64,000 nt of DNA from Methylaequor sp045563055 (GTDB lineage: Bacteria > Pseudomonadota > Alphaproteobacteria > Methylaequorales > Methylaequoraceae). Below are positions 44,488 to 53,877 of the stretch, one piece after another. Under the pieces are notes generated by a model. That model had not been told where the DNA came from. It saw only the letters and a program-made list of their open reading frames with translations, and ran no database searches. The number at the start of each line of letters is the position of its first letter. Positions within the stretch are counted from its first letter, which is position 1. Position numbers and translations under genes: made by a program. The DNA is taken from positions 1-64,000 of the forward strand of contig JBJKUR010000015.1 in NCBI GenBank assembly GCA_045563055.1, written 5' to 3'.

Positions 44488-45654
44488 ATGAAAAAAAAAA
44501 TAACCATTTTCGGATCTACTGGCTCAATTGGGCAATCAACGCTTGATATTATTAAAAACCACAATGATAAGTATGAGGTTGTTGGTTTATCCGCAGATAA
44601 GAACTATGAAGTAATGTTAGAACAAGTAAATGAATTTAAACCTAAGATCATTTCTTTGAGTGACTCTGATGCATATAAACGGTTCGTCGATCAAAATACA
44701 TTAAAAGATTTAAAAGTTATAAATGGCAAAGAATCCTATGATGAGATTCTTAATTTTAAAACTGATTTGGTAGTTGCAGCAATTTCAGGTGCTGCAGGTC
44801 TAATGCCCGTTGTGTCTGCCCTTAATTGTGGTATTTCTGTTGCTCTTGCAAATAAAGAGAGCCTTGTTTGTTCTGGTTCTCTTGTGACTTCAATCGCAAA
44901 ATCAAATAATGTACAAATCCTTCCTGTAGACTCTGAACATAATGCAATTTATCAAGTTCTTGATTCAAATAATTTTTCAAAAATATCAAGATTAATTTTA
45001 ACTGCATCAGGAGGTCCATTTTTAAATAAAAAAATTGAAGATTTAGAATCCATCACCCCTGATGAAGCAATTAAACACCCTAATTGGTCTATGGGTAAAA
45101 AAATATCTGTCGATTCTGCTACAATGATGAATAAAGGTTTAGAGTTGATTGAGGCTTGCTATTTATTTGGAATTTCTGAAAAATTAATCGATGTTGTTGT
45201 TCATCCAGAGTCTGTTGTACATTCATGTGTTGAATACGTAGACGGTTCAATGCTAGCTCAAATGGGTACTCCTGATATGAGAACCCCAATATCATTTACT
45301 TTAGCTTACCCAGAGAGAATTAAGACAAATGTTGAGAGATTAGATTTAAATAAAATTCAGAAACTTACTTTTTTTAAACCAGATTTGAATAAATTTCCAT
45401 GCCTTGATTTAGCCTATCATTCCTTAAAAATTGGTAAAAGTGCACCAACTGTTCTTAATGCTTCGAACGAAATAGCAGTAGATTCATTTCTTAATAAAAA
45501 AATAAAATTTCTCTCAATATCAAAAGTTGTAGAAAAAACTTTAAATAAGTCTTCATTTTCAAATATCAATAGTATAAAAGATGTAATTGAGATTGACAAA
45601 GAAACAAGAACATTGACTCAAGAAATCATTAATAGCGGAAAATTTAATTGTTAG
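44488..45654 (+). CDS. dxr: 1-deoxy-D-xylulose-5-phosphate reductoisomerase
   Basis: This 388-aa enzyme makes MEP in non-mevalonate isoprenoid synthesis. The NADPH-binding start is TIFGSTGSIGQSTLDII, the metal/substrate motif is LPVDSEHNAIYQ, and the flexible loop region includes HPNWSMGKKISVDSATMMNKGLELIEA in part. It lies between cdsA and rseP in the standard order. Confidence 0.97.
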   Translation: MKKKITIFGSTGSIGQSTLDIIKNHNDKYEVVGLSADKNYEVMLEQVNEFKPKIISLSDSDAYKRFVDQNTLKDLKVINGKESYDEILNFKTDLVVAAISGAAGLMPVVSALNCGISVALANKESLVCSGSLVTSIAKSNNVQILPVDSEHNAIYQVLDSNNFSKISRLILTASGGPFLNKKIEDLESITPDEAIKHPNWSMGKKISVDSATMMNKGLELIEACYLFGISEKLIDVVVHPESVVHSCVEYVDGSMLAQMGTPDMRTPISFTLAYPERIKTNVERLDLNKIQKLTFFKPDLNKFPCLDLAYHSLKIGKSAPTVLNASNEIAVDSFLNKKIKFLSISKVVEKTLNKSSFSNINSIKDVIEIDKETRTLTQEIINSGKFNC

Positions 45655-45658
45655 TGTT

Positions 45659-46708
45659 ATGATAGATATAATTTTTAATAATATATTTCCATTTTTAATT
45701 ATTCTAACGATTTTGGTATTTGTCCATGAACTCGGGCATTATTTAGTAGCTATTTATAATGGAGTCAAAGTTGAAACTTTTTCAATTGGTTTTGGTAAAG
45801 AGTTATTTGGTTTTACTGATAAATCCGGTACTCGATGGAAATTTTCACTAATCCCACTTGGTGGATATGTTAAAATGCATGGGGATTTAGATGAATCAAG
45901 TTCAAAGGTAGATGATTCAGATAAAATAAATAAAGAAAAATCATTTCACAATAAAACAATTAGCCAAAGATCAATGATTCTTTTTGCAGGTCCAGCAGCT
46001 AATTTTATATTCTCATTTGTTTTACTAGTTTTTATGAATGTTTTCTATGGAATTTCAAAAGACAAACCTATTATTAGTGAAGTAGTAGAGAGAACATCCG
46101 CTTATGATGTTGGTTTGCAAAGTGGCGATATAATTATCGAAATAGATGATAATAAAATTAAGAGATTCTCAGAACTAAAGCAATACATTGAGGTTAAGGA
46201 TAATCAATCGGTTAAAATTTTATACAGTAGAGACGGAAAGGTACAATCAATTAATGTTGATGTTATTGATAAAAAAATAGGAGTAAAAGGTGAAATTACA
46301 TTTGAAAAACTCAATTTTTTTAATTCATGTATACATTCCGTTTCACAACTTTTTGAATTTACAAAAATGACAATAGTAGGAATATACGAAATAATAACTG
46401 GCACTCGGAATACTGATGAGTTAGGTGGTCCAATTAGAATTGCTGAATTATCTGGAGATTTTTGGAGTAAGGGATTGCAAAGTACATTGTGGTTTATGAT
46501 GGTCATATCTTTAAATCTAGGATTAATAAACTTATTCCCTATTCCAATGCTTGATGGCGGGCATCTAGTGCTAAATTTCTTTGAATTTGTCAATAGAGGA
46601 CCACTAAAGAAAGAGTTCTTGGAAATTGCACATACGTTTGGATTTGTATTGTTAATATCATTAATGGTATTTGCAACCTATAATGATATTGCAAGATTTT
46701 TTGAGTAG
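45659..46708 (+). CDS. rseP: Site-2 protease RseP
   Basis: This 349-aa inner-membrane zinc metalloprotease cleaves anti-sigma factors. The HExxH motif is FVHELGHYLV (His23, Glu24, His27) in the first helix. A PDZ domain (about residues 120-205) and the second metal motif INLFPIPMLDGGHLV complete it. It is 4 nt downstream of dxr. Confidence 0.96.
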   Translation: MIDIIFNNIFPFLIILTILVFVHELGHYLVAIYNGVKVETFSIGFGKELFGFTDKSGTRWKFSLIPLGGYVKMHGDLDESSSKVDDSDKINKEKSFHNKTISQRSMILFAGPAANFIFSFVLLVFMNVFYGISKDKPIISEVVERTSAYDVGLQSGDIIIEIDDNKIKRFSELKQYIEVKDNQSVKILYSRDGKVQSINVDVIDKKIGVKGEITFEKLNFFNSCIHSVSQLFEFTKMTIVGIYEIITGTRNTDELGGPIRIAELSGDFWSKGLQSTLWFMMVISLNLGLINLFPIPMLDGGHLVLNFFEFVNRGPLKKEFLEIAHTFGFVLLISLMVFATYNDIARFFE

Positions 46709-49063
46709 GTGGATGTGTCTCTTTTAAAAACAATTGTAATTTTTAATTTTTTAATCTTTTCTGGAGATGTACTCCTGTCTCAAGAACAATCACCTGCAAG
46801 TCCATCATCAAGCTACAACAACGAATATCACAATAACCAAGGTGATCAAATTAAGGAAGAGAAAGCAGTTAATATCATAAAACAGACTCAAGTAATAGTT
46901 CAAGGCAATAATAGACTTGATTCATCTGTAATTATAAGAGACTCCTTATTAGATTTAAGTAAAACAAAACCTAAAGATTTAAGTATAGCAATTAAGAATC
47001 TATACAAAACAGGGTATTACGAGGATGTAAATATTTTTAAAAAAGATAGTATCATTTATATAATAATCAAAGAGAATCCAATAATTGACCAAATTTCTAT
47101 TGAAGGAAATGGTGAAATATCTGATGAAATTATTCTTTCAGAGTTAGAATCAAAGACCAGAAGTGTTTATTCTACAGATATAATTAAAGATGATGTAAAG
47201 AAAATTCAAACTATTTATAAACGATCAGGTTTTTTCTCCACTTTTGTAGAACCTAAATATATTAGATTGGATCAGAATAGAGTGAATTTAGTTTTCGAGG
47301 TCAACGAGGGTAAAGAGGCAACAATTAAGAAAATTAATTTTTTAAATAATAATGTTTTTTCAGATTCAACTCTTCGTGATGTAGTATCATCAAATGAATT
47401 TAGATGGTACGAATTTTGGGGCACAAATGACAGATTTGATAGAGATAGAATTAATTATGACAAAGATCTTCTGAAAGAATATTATTACAAAAATGGATAC
47501 ATTGATTTCAGAGTAATATCAGCAAATTCAAGCTTAGTTAAAAACAAGAAAGATTTTATTGTCAATTTTAATTTATCAGAGGGTAAAAGATATCAAATTA
47601 GCAACGTTAAAGTAAATTCATCAATAAGAAAGCTATCTGAACAAAAGCTCAAAGGATTGTTAGAAATTGAGTCAGGTGATTGGTACAATACTGATGATAT
47701 CGATAAATCAATTAAAAATATTAACGAGCGAACCTCTGAATTAGGTTATGCATTTGTTGAAGTTATTCCTAGGATCAGAAAAGTAAAAGGAAATTATGTT
47801 GACATAATTTTTGAAATTGAACAAGGTGAAAAAATTTATGTAGATAGAATAAATATTAAAGGTAACATTAAAACTGAGGATAAAGTTATCAGAAGAGAAG
47901 TTGAATTGGTTGAGGGAGACCCATTTAACTCTTTAAAACTCAGACAGAGTGAAAAGAATATCAAGTCATCAGGACTTTTTGAAAATGTGGAAGTAAAAAT
48001 AGATGAAGTCACAGGCACTAATAAATCTAAGATAGATGTTGAAGTGACGGAAAGATCCACAGGAGAGTTTTCTGTAGGTGCCGGTTTTTCGTCACTTGAT
48101 GGGGCATTAGGAAATATTGGGATTAAAGAGTCAAATGTTTTTGGTCAGGCTAAAGAATTATCTTTGCAACTTGGGTTATCAACCAGACGATCATCCGTTG
48201 ATTTAAGTTATACTGATCCATATTTTTTAGACTCTGACATAGCAGCAGGTATTGATATTTTCGATGTCAGAAGAAATAATAAGACTTATAGCGGCTATAA
48301 ACATAATATTATAGGTTTTAAATTAAGGAGTGGGTATGAAATTATTGATGATCTAAGGCATATTTCAAGTTACACCCTAAAAAGAGATAAAATACATGAT
48401 ATAGACAACCAAACATCAATTTTTATAAAAGAGCAAGAAGGTAAAAGAACAAATTCAATCATCGGTCAAGCGATCCAATATGATAAGTTAAATGATAGAC
48501 TAAATCCAACTGATGGTTATAGAATAAGATTAGATTTAGACTACTATGGTCTGATAGGTGACTCAGAACATTTTTCCAGTGAGTTCAAGCTTGCTAACTT
48601 TTATAGAATAACTGATTCTGGGGGAGTTTATTTAGGGTCATTTCTTGAAGCTGGATATATTGCTTCAATCAAAGATATCAAAATTAACGATAGATTTTTT
48701 CTTAATGGAGATAGGATGAGAGGTTTCAAAAATTTAGGAGTAGGCCCAAGAGATACATCAACAGGGGATGCATTGGGTGGAGAGATATATTATGTAGCTA
48801 GGAATGAATTAAATTTCCCACTAGGCTTACCTGATGAACTTGGAGTTACTGGATTAGCGTTTGCTGATGTTGGGACAATATATAATACTGGTTCTTCAGG
48901 CTCTTTAGTTAAGGATGAGTCAAGTTTAAGAGCTACAGCTGGAATAGGTGTCTCTTGGATTTCTCCTTTCGGTCCCGTAAAATTTTTCCTATCAAAACCC
49001 TTCTTAAAAGAAAATTATGATAAAAAGGAGATTTTTAGATTTAGTTTTGGTACAACATATTAA
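46709..49063 (+). CDS. bamA: Outer membrane protein assembly factor BamA
   Basis: This 784-aa protein is the core of the BAM complex, which inserts beta-barrels into the outer membrane. A signal peptide (residues about 1-24) is followed by five POTRA domains (about 55-430) and a 16-strand barrel containing RMRGFKNLGVGPRD, the conserved loop-6 motif. The last residues RFSFGTTY end in Tyr, not Phe. The start is GTG; GTG 6 nt later is also possible. It is followed by skp. Confidence 0.96.
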   Translation: MDVSLLKTIVIFNFLIFSGDVLLSQEQSPASPSSSYNNEYHNNQGDQIKEEKAVNIIKQTQVIVQGNNRLDSSVIIRDSLLDLSKTKPKDLSIAIKNLYKTGYYEDVNIFKKDSIIYIIIKENPIIDQISIEGNGEISDEIILSELESKTRSVYSTDIIKDDVKKIQTIYKRSGFFSTFVEPKYIRLDQNRVNLVFEVNEGKEATIKKINFLNNNVFSDSTLRDVVSSNEFRWYEFWGTNDRFDRDRINYDKDLLKEYYYKNGYIDFRVISANSSLVKNKKDFIVNFNLSEGKRYQISNVKVNSSIRKLSEQKLKGLLEIESGDWYNTDDIDKSIKNINERTSELGYAFVEVIPRIRKVKGNYVDIIFEIEQGEKIYVDRINIKGNIKTEDKVIRREVELVEGDPFNSLKLRQSEKNIKSSGLFENVEVKIDEVTGTNKSKIDVEVTERSTGEFSVGAGFSSLDGALGNIGIKESNVFGQAKELSLQLGLSTRRSSVDLSYTDPYFLDSDIAAGIDIFDVRRNNKTYSGYKHNIIGFKLRSGYEIIDDLRHISSYTLKRDKIHDIDNQTSIFIKEQEGKRTNSIIGQAIQYDKLNDRLNPTDGYRIRLDLDYYGLIGDSEHFSSEFKLANFYRITDSGGVYLGSFLEAGYIASIKDIKINDRFFLNGDRMRGFKNLGVGPRDTSTGDALGGEIYYVARNELNFPLGLPDELGVTGLAFADVGTIYNTGSSGSLVKDESSLRATAGIGVSWISPFGPVKFFLSKPFLKENYDKKEIFRFSFGTTY

Positions 49064-49079
49064 AAATAAAAGGAGTTTT

Positions 49080-49640
49080 ATGAAAAATTTATTATTTATT
49101 TGTCTTTTCTGCTTTTTTGCAATTAATCTATCAGCTCAAGAGAGTAAGGATTCAAAAACAAAGTCATTACCCATTGGCTCATCAAATATTGGTGTGGTTG
49201 ATATGAAAAAAATCCTTGCTCAATCAAAAGCATATCAGAGTCTTGTTGATCAATTCGAGGATGTAAGAAGGAAACACAGAAATAAATTTACTAAACAAGA
49301 AGATATTATAAGAGATGAGGAGAGTGAAATTCTAAAGCAAAAAAACATTCTTTCCAAAGAAGCTTATGCAGATAAAGTTAAGGTGCTTGGAAAAAAAATC
49401 AACGAATTAAAATCTAAGCAAGCAAAAGATGCAAAGGAATTTGAAGTCTCATTTGAAAAGTCTACAAATAAGATTCAAGGTGCTTTAGTTGATGTTTTAT
49501 CAATTTTAGCTAATAGTAAAAAATTAAATCTTGTTTTAGCAAAAAGCCAGGTAATCCTTGTAGGCAAAGATATAGATTTAACAGATGATGCTATCGCAGA
49601 GTTAAATAAAGTCCTACCGGCTATAAAACTTGATAAATAA
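49080..49640 (+). CDS. skp: Periplasmic chaperone OmpH/Skp
   Basis: This 186-aa periplasmic chaperone holds unfolded outer-membrane proteins. The signal peptide is MKNLLFICLFCFFAINLSA, followed by IGVVDMKKILAQSKAYQSL and a long helical hairpin of charged residues. The ATG has a strong AGGAG 5-6 nt upstream. An earlier in-frame codon at 49017 overlaps bamA and adds a non-signal sequence, so it is rejected. Confidence 0.95.
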   Translation: MKNLLFICLFCFFAINLSAQESKDSKTKSLPIGSSNIGVVDMKKILAQSKAYQSLVDQFEDVRRKHRNKFTKQEDIIRDEESEILKQKNILSKEAYADKVKVLGKKINELKSKQAKDAKEFEVSFEKSTNKIQGALVDVLSILANSKKLNLVLAKSQVILVGKDIDLTDDAIAELNKVLPAIKLDK

Positions 49641-49660
49641 ATCTTAATGAAAGTAAATAA

Positions 49661-50671
49661 TTGGTTGATAGCTTATTTTATAATAGTCAAGGGCCATTTA
49701 CTTTAAAGAAAATCTCTGACTCTATTGGCTGTGACTTTAAAGGTGATAAAAATAAAATTATACAAGACGTAGGTACTATAGAAAACGCCAAACAAGATGA
49801 AATATGTTTTTTAGCAAAACAGAAATACGATAAGTTTTTCGATAAATCTAAAGCTGGGGCTTTTATCATTAACGAATCTTTGAGTTATAAAGGTAGTAAG
49901 AATGTAATTATTTCTAATAACCCGCACTACGATATGGCAAAAGTTGCATATTTATTTTATCCAGATTCGGAGTATCCTAAATTTAACTTCCCTTTAAATG
50001 ATGATCAATCTAGGGATTTAGATGGATCTATAAAAATATCTGCTAATACATTTATTCACAATACTGCTAGGATTGGAAAAGGAAGTCAATTAGGTGTTAA
50101 TTCAATAATTGGACCTAATGTAGTATTAGGTGAAAACTGCCTTATTGGTGATAATGTTTCAATATATTTTTCTATTCTTGGTAGTAATGTAAAGATTTAT
50201 CAAGGAGTAAAAGTTGGAAGTGAAGGATTTGGTTTTATTATGAATGAAAAATCATTTAAAAAAATTCCGCAGTTGGGGAGAGTAATTATTGGGAATAATG
50301 TTGAAATCGGAGCAAACTCTACTGTTGATAGGGGATCAATTGGTGATACAATAATTGGTGATTACACAATGATAGATAATATTGTTCATATTGCACATAA
50401 TGTAAAGATCGGTGCACAGTGCATTATTGCTGCAATGACAGGAGTTTCAGGTAGTACATCAATTGGAAATAATGTTATAATTGGTGGACAAGTTGGTATA
50501 AGTGGTCACTTGAAGATTGGAAATAATGTGAAAATTGCTGCTAAATCAGGTGTTATGAAAGATATTGAAGAAAACAGCGTAATTGCTGGGTATCCATCAG
50601 AAAATATATTAGACTGGCATAGAAATACAATTAATCTAAAAAAAATGAGAAAAGATGCAAAAAAAAGCTGA
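49661..50671 (+). CDS. lpxD: UDP-3-O-acylglucosamine N-acyltransferase LpxD
   Basis: This 336-aa lipid A enzyme has an N-terminal uridine-binding domain (about residues 1-105) and a left-handed beta-helix of hexapeptide repeats. The catalytic His is in NIVHIAHNVKIG. The start is TTG; the 20-bp gap to skp contains no better codon. It overlaps fabZ by 17 nt. Confidence 0.96.
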   Translation: MVDSLFYNSQGPFTLKKISDSIGCDFKGDKNKIIQDVGTIENAKQDEICFLAKQKYDKFFDKSKAGAFIINESLSYKGSKNVIISNNPHYDMAKVAYLFYPDSEYPKFNFPLNDDQSRDLDGSIKISANTFIHNTARIGKGSQLGVNSIIGPNVVLGENCLIGDNVSIYFSILGSNVKIYQGVKVGSEGFGFIMNEKSFKKIPQLGRVIIGNNVEIGANSTVDRGSIGDTIIGDYTMIDNIVHIAHNVKIGAQCIIAAMTGVSGSTSIGNNVIIGGQVGISGHLKIGNNVKIAAKSGVMKDIEENSVIAGYPSENILDWHRNTINLKKMRKDAKKS

Positions 50672-51104
50672 GTTAAATATTGAAGATATTAAAAAGTTAA
50701 TTCCACATAGATATCCATTTCTATTAATAGACAAATTAATAGATATTGTTCCAGAAAAAAGTGCTACAGGAGTAAAAAATGTAACTTTTAACGAAAATTT
50801 TTTTCAAGGACATTTTGATTCAATGTCTGTTATGCCTGGAGCTTTGATTATTGAGTCAATGGCTCAATCAGCAGGAACTCTTGTTATGTTTAGTTTAAAA
50901 AAAAATCAGGAAAATATATCAGTCTACCTTCTTACAGTTGATAAAGCAAAGTTTAGAAAGCCAGTTTGTCCAGGAGATACATTGTTTCATAAAGTAGAAA
51001 AAAAAAATAATGTTAAAAATATTTGGAAATTCAAATGTACATCTTTCGTCAATAATAAATTAGTGGCAGAAGCTGAAGTCTCAGCAATAATCAATCAAAC
51101 TTAA
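50655..51104 (+). CDS. fabZ: 3-hydroxyacyl-ACP dehydratase FabZ
   Basis: This 149-aa hot-dog fold enzyme dehydrates beta-hydroxyacyl-ACP in fatty acid synthesis. The catalytic pair is His53 (FQGHFDSMSVMPG) and Glu67 (IIESMAQSAG). HRYPFLLIDK lies near the N-terminus. The usual GHFPGxP loop reads GHFDSMS, a small deviation. It sits inside the lpx cluster, as usual. Confidence 0.97.
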   Translation: MQKKAELNIEDIKKLIPHRYPFLLIDKLIDIVPEKSATGVKNVTFNENFFQGHFDSMSVMPGALIIESMAQSAGTLVMFSLKKNQENISVYLLTVDKAKFRKPVCPGDTLFHKVEKKNNVKNIWKFKCTSFVNNKLVAEAEVSAIINQT

Positions 51105-51168
51105 ATTTTGTAATAAATTGTAATGATTTATTATTTGTTCATTATTAGTTTTTAGATTATAAGAAATA

Positions 51169-51945
51169 ATGCAATCTAGTGTGTCTATTCATAAAAAAGC
51201 ACAAATTGGCTCAAATGTTAAAATAGGAAGTTTTTCTGTCATTGGAGAAAATGTAAAGATCAATGATAATTGCATGATTCATAGCAATGTTGTCCTAGAT
51301 GGAAATATTGAGATAGGAAAGGGCGTTGAAATTTTTCCATATGCATGTCTAGGTACAACTCCACAGGATCTTAAATATGATGGAGAAAAAACAAAAGTCG
51401 TTATTGGTGATAACTGTAAAATAAGAGAATATGTGACAATTAACCTTGGAACTAATGGTGGGGGTGGAATTACGTCGGTTGGAAATAATTGCTTACTTAT
51501 GGTAGGAACACATATTGCTCACGATTGCACGGTAGATGATAATGTAATCTTTGCTAATCATTCAACTTTAGCTGGTCATGTTTCTATAGAAAAAAATGTT
51601 GTAGTTGGAGCATTAAGTGCAATTCATCAGTTTACAAGAGTTGGTGAGGGGGCAATGATCGGAGGTATGTCAGGCGTTACGAATGATGTAGTTCCATTTT
51701 CAACTGTAATGGGTAATAGAGCAAAATTAAGTGGTTTGAATCTTATTGGTCTTAAAAGGAATGATTTTAATAGACTTGAAATAAATGAATTAAGAAAAGT
51801 GTTTAAAAATATTTTTTTTGGATCAAATGGAACACTTGAATCAAGAGTAAGAGAAGTAGTTATTAGCAAACCTAGATATTATACTGTTAACAAAATTTTA
51901 AGTTTTCTAGATGGGGATACTAAACGATCGTTTTGTATGCCTTGA
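51169..51945 (+). CDS. lpxA: UDP-N-acetylglucosamine acyltransferase LpxA
   Basis: This 258-aa trimeric left-handed beta-helix enzyme starts lipid A synthesis. The catalytic His is in GTHIAHDCTVDDN. Further features are HSTLAGHVSI and the C-terminal helical domain with RNDFNRLEINELRKVFK in part. The 64-bp gap after fabZ is AT-rich and contains an 8-bp all-AT stem (51111-51133) of doubtful meaning. Confidence 0.97.
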   Translation: MQSSVSIHKKAQIGSNVKIGSFSVIGENVKINDNCMIHSNVVLDGNIEIGKGVEIFPYACLGTTPQDLKYDGEKTKVVIGDNCKIREYVTINLGTNGGGGITSVGNNCLLMVGTHIAHDCTVDDNVIFANHSTLAGHVSIEKNVVVGALSAIHQFTRVGEGAMIGGMSGVTNDVVPFSTVMGNRAKLSGLNLIGLKRNDFNRLEINELRKVFKNIFFGSNGTLESRVREVVISKPRYYTVNKILSFLDGDTKRSFCMP

Positions 51946-51956
51946 CTAAGGTTCTT

Positions 51957-52769
51957 ATGAAAAAAATTATATTAATTATGGGAGGCGGGAATCTACCCAT
52001 CGAAATCATAAAAAATTTAAAAACAAAAAAAATTGAATTCTATTGTTTAGCATTTATTAACAATCCAGTCTCTAAAGTTATAAAAAATTATGATCATAAG
52101 ATAATTAATTTTGGAAAAATTATAACTGAATTGATCTTTTTGAGGTCAAAGGGTTTTGAGCAAGTTTTAATGACTGGGCATTTAAGAAGACCAAACTTAA
52201 ATGAGATCAAACCTGACCTCAATTCTTTAAAGTTATTCCCACGATTTGCCAAAGTTTTACTTCAAGGTGGAGATAATAACATATTAGACTTTTCGATTAA
52301 ATATCTCAAGGAGATTGGATTTGATACACTTGATTTAAGAAAAATAATTCCAGATAATTTCCTTGGATATGACAGACAATCAAAAAGAAAAATAAAAGAT
52401 TTAAATTACAAAGATGTTAAAAAGGGAGAGTCTATATTAAATTCTATTTCCAAATTTGATATTGGACAATCTATCATAATTCAGAATGGAAATGTCATAG
52501 GAATTGAAGCAGCACAAGGTACCGATAATTTAATTAAACAGTCCTTATCACTAATTAATGTTAAAGATGAAGCTGTTTTAATAAAATTAGTAAAAAAAAA
52601 TCAGAATTTGAAAGCCGATTTACCGACTATTGGTCTGCAAACAGTTATCAACTGCAAAAAATCCTCCATTAAAGGAATTGCGTTCTCTGCTAATAAAACC
52701 CTTTTCATAAGCAAAGAAAAGGTAATAAAATATTGCAATGAAAATAATATTTTTTTATTAGGAATTTGA
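51957..52769 (+). CDS. lpxI: UDP-2,3-diacylglucosamine pyrophosphatase LpxI
   Basis: This 270-aa enzyme replaces LpxH in Alphaproteobacteria and makes lipid X. The family segments are ILIMGGGNLPIEIIKN, VLMTGHLRRPNLNEIKPD and IGIEAAQGTDNLIKQ. The start is ATG at 51957 with an AAGG site just upstream. An in-frame ATG 24 nt earlier lies in lpxA. It is followed by lpxB after 3 nt. Confidence 0.95.
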   Translation: MKKIILIMGGGNLPIEIIKNLKTKKIEFYCLAFINNPVSKVIKNYDHKIINFGKIITELIFLRSKGFEQVLMTGHLRRPNLNEIKPDLNSLKLFPRFAKVLLQGGDNNILDFSIKYLKEIGFDTLDLRKIIPDNFLGYDRQSKRKIKDLNYKDVKKGESILNSISKFDIGQSIIIQNGNVIGIEAAQGTDNLIKQSLSLINVKDEAVLIKLVKKNQNLKADLPTIGLQTVINCKKSSIKGIAFSANKTLFISKEKVIKYCNENNIFLLGI

Positions 52770-52772
52770 TAA

Positions 52773-53864
52773 ATGAAAGTAACAATTATAGCAACAGAAC
52801 CCTCAGGTGATTTTTTAGGTTACAAATTAATTCAGTCGCTAAAGAAAGTTAAAAACATTGAAATTAACGGAGTAGGAGGGGAATTAATGAATTCTGAAGG
52901 ATTCAATTCATGGATAAATATTAAGGAATTTAATGCTATTGGAATATACGAAGTTTTGATAAGAATTTTCAAATTTATTAAGTTATTTAAACATGTTGAA
53001 AATAGAATTAGAAAAGAATCACCAAATATTCTTATTACTATAGATTCTCCAAGTTTTTGTTATAGATTGGTAGATAAGCTACAAGATTTAAGAGGTAAAA
53101 TTAAATTTATTCACTATGTTGCCCCAACTGTATGGGCTTGGAAAGCATATAGATCTAAAATTTTTTCAAAATCATATGATAAAATTTTCACATTATTTGA
53201 TTTTGAACCGAAATATTTTAAAAAATATGGAGGAGCATCAATGTTTGTAGGTCATCCCATTTTTTATCCAAAAGGAGTTGAATCAAAAAAAAAAAAAATA
53301 ATTTCATTTTATCCAGGCTCAAGAGCAGTTGAAATTAAACAAAATCTTAAGAAATTAAGGCCCGTTATTAATAATTGTACCAAAAAGTATAAAAGCTTTA
53401 GATTTTATATTTTAACATTTAAAAATACTTCAAGAATGGTTGAGGAATATATTGGTAATGAAAAAATTTCAATTATCACAGATTTCTCAAAAAAACAGGA
53501 AATTATGAAAACTTCATTTCTGGCGGTTGCAGCATCTGGTTCTGTTACACTTGAGTTAATAAAGTATTATACACCCATGTTAGTTTTTTATGACACACAT
53601 TGGTTTACAAAGATGATAATTAAGTTTTTAGTAAAAGTTAAATATGCTTCAATAATTAATATAGTAAATAATAAACCTGTTGTTCCTGAATTTCTCTTTG
53701 AAGACTTCAATGTTGGTAGTTTATCGGAAGCAATTGAAAATTATTTGATGAAAAAAGAACTAAGATTTATCCAGATACAATATTTTAACAAATTTATGAA
53801 AAGAATGTTAGTCAAGGATAAGAATCCATCTGAGCTGATCGTTAAAAATCTTGAATTGAACTAG
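52773..53864 (+). CDS. lpxB: Lipid-A-disaccharide synthase LpxB
   Basis: This 363-aa GT-B glycosyltransferase joins lipid X and UDP-diacylglucosamine. N-terminal ATEPSGDFLGYKLIQ, central VAPTVWAWKAYR and FYPGSRAVEIKQNL mark the family. A run of 14 A (53285-53298) encodes the KKKK segment and stays in frame. It is the last plus-strand gene before the convergent gltA. Confidence 0.96.
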   Translation: MKVTIIATEPSGDFLGYKLIQSLKKVKNIEINGVGGELMNSEGFNSWINIKEFNAIGIYEVLIRIFKFIKLFKHVENRIRKESPNILITIDSPSFCYRLVDKLQDLRGKIKFIHYVAPTVWAWKAYRSKIFSKSYDKIFTLFDFEPKYFKKYGGASMFVGHPIFYPKGVESKKKKIISFYPGSRAVEIKQNLKKLRPVINNCTKKYKSFRFYILTFKNTSRMVEEYIGNEKISIITDFSKKQEIMKTSFLAVAASGSVTLELIKYYTPMLVFYDTHWFTKMIIKFLVKVKYASIINIVNNKPVVPEFLFEDFNVGSLSEAIENYLMKKELRFIQIQYFNKFMKRMLVKDKNPSELIVKNLELN

Positions 53865-53876
53865 GAGTTAGTTCAA
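53856..53876. terminator. Hairpin between convergent lpxB and gltA
   Basis: An 8-bp perfect stem (TTGAACTA / TAGTTCAA) with a 5-nt loop spans the lpxB stop and ends just before the gltA stop. There is no U-tract on either side. It may act as a weak bidirectional terminator, as the 13-bp gap leaves no room for another. Confidence 0.5.
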
Positions 53877-53877
53877 G

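Noticed and set aside
49017..49079. Upstream in-frame start for Skp
   Set aside because: It lies inside bamA and would mask the clear signal peptide; ATG 49080 has a good AGGAG.
51111..51133. AT-only 8-bp stem between fabZ and lpxA
   Set aside because: Stems made only of A/T are expected by chance at this composition; no U-tract or other support.
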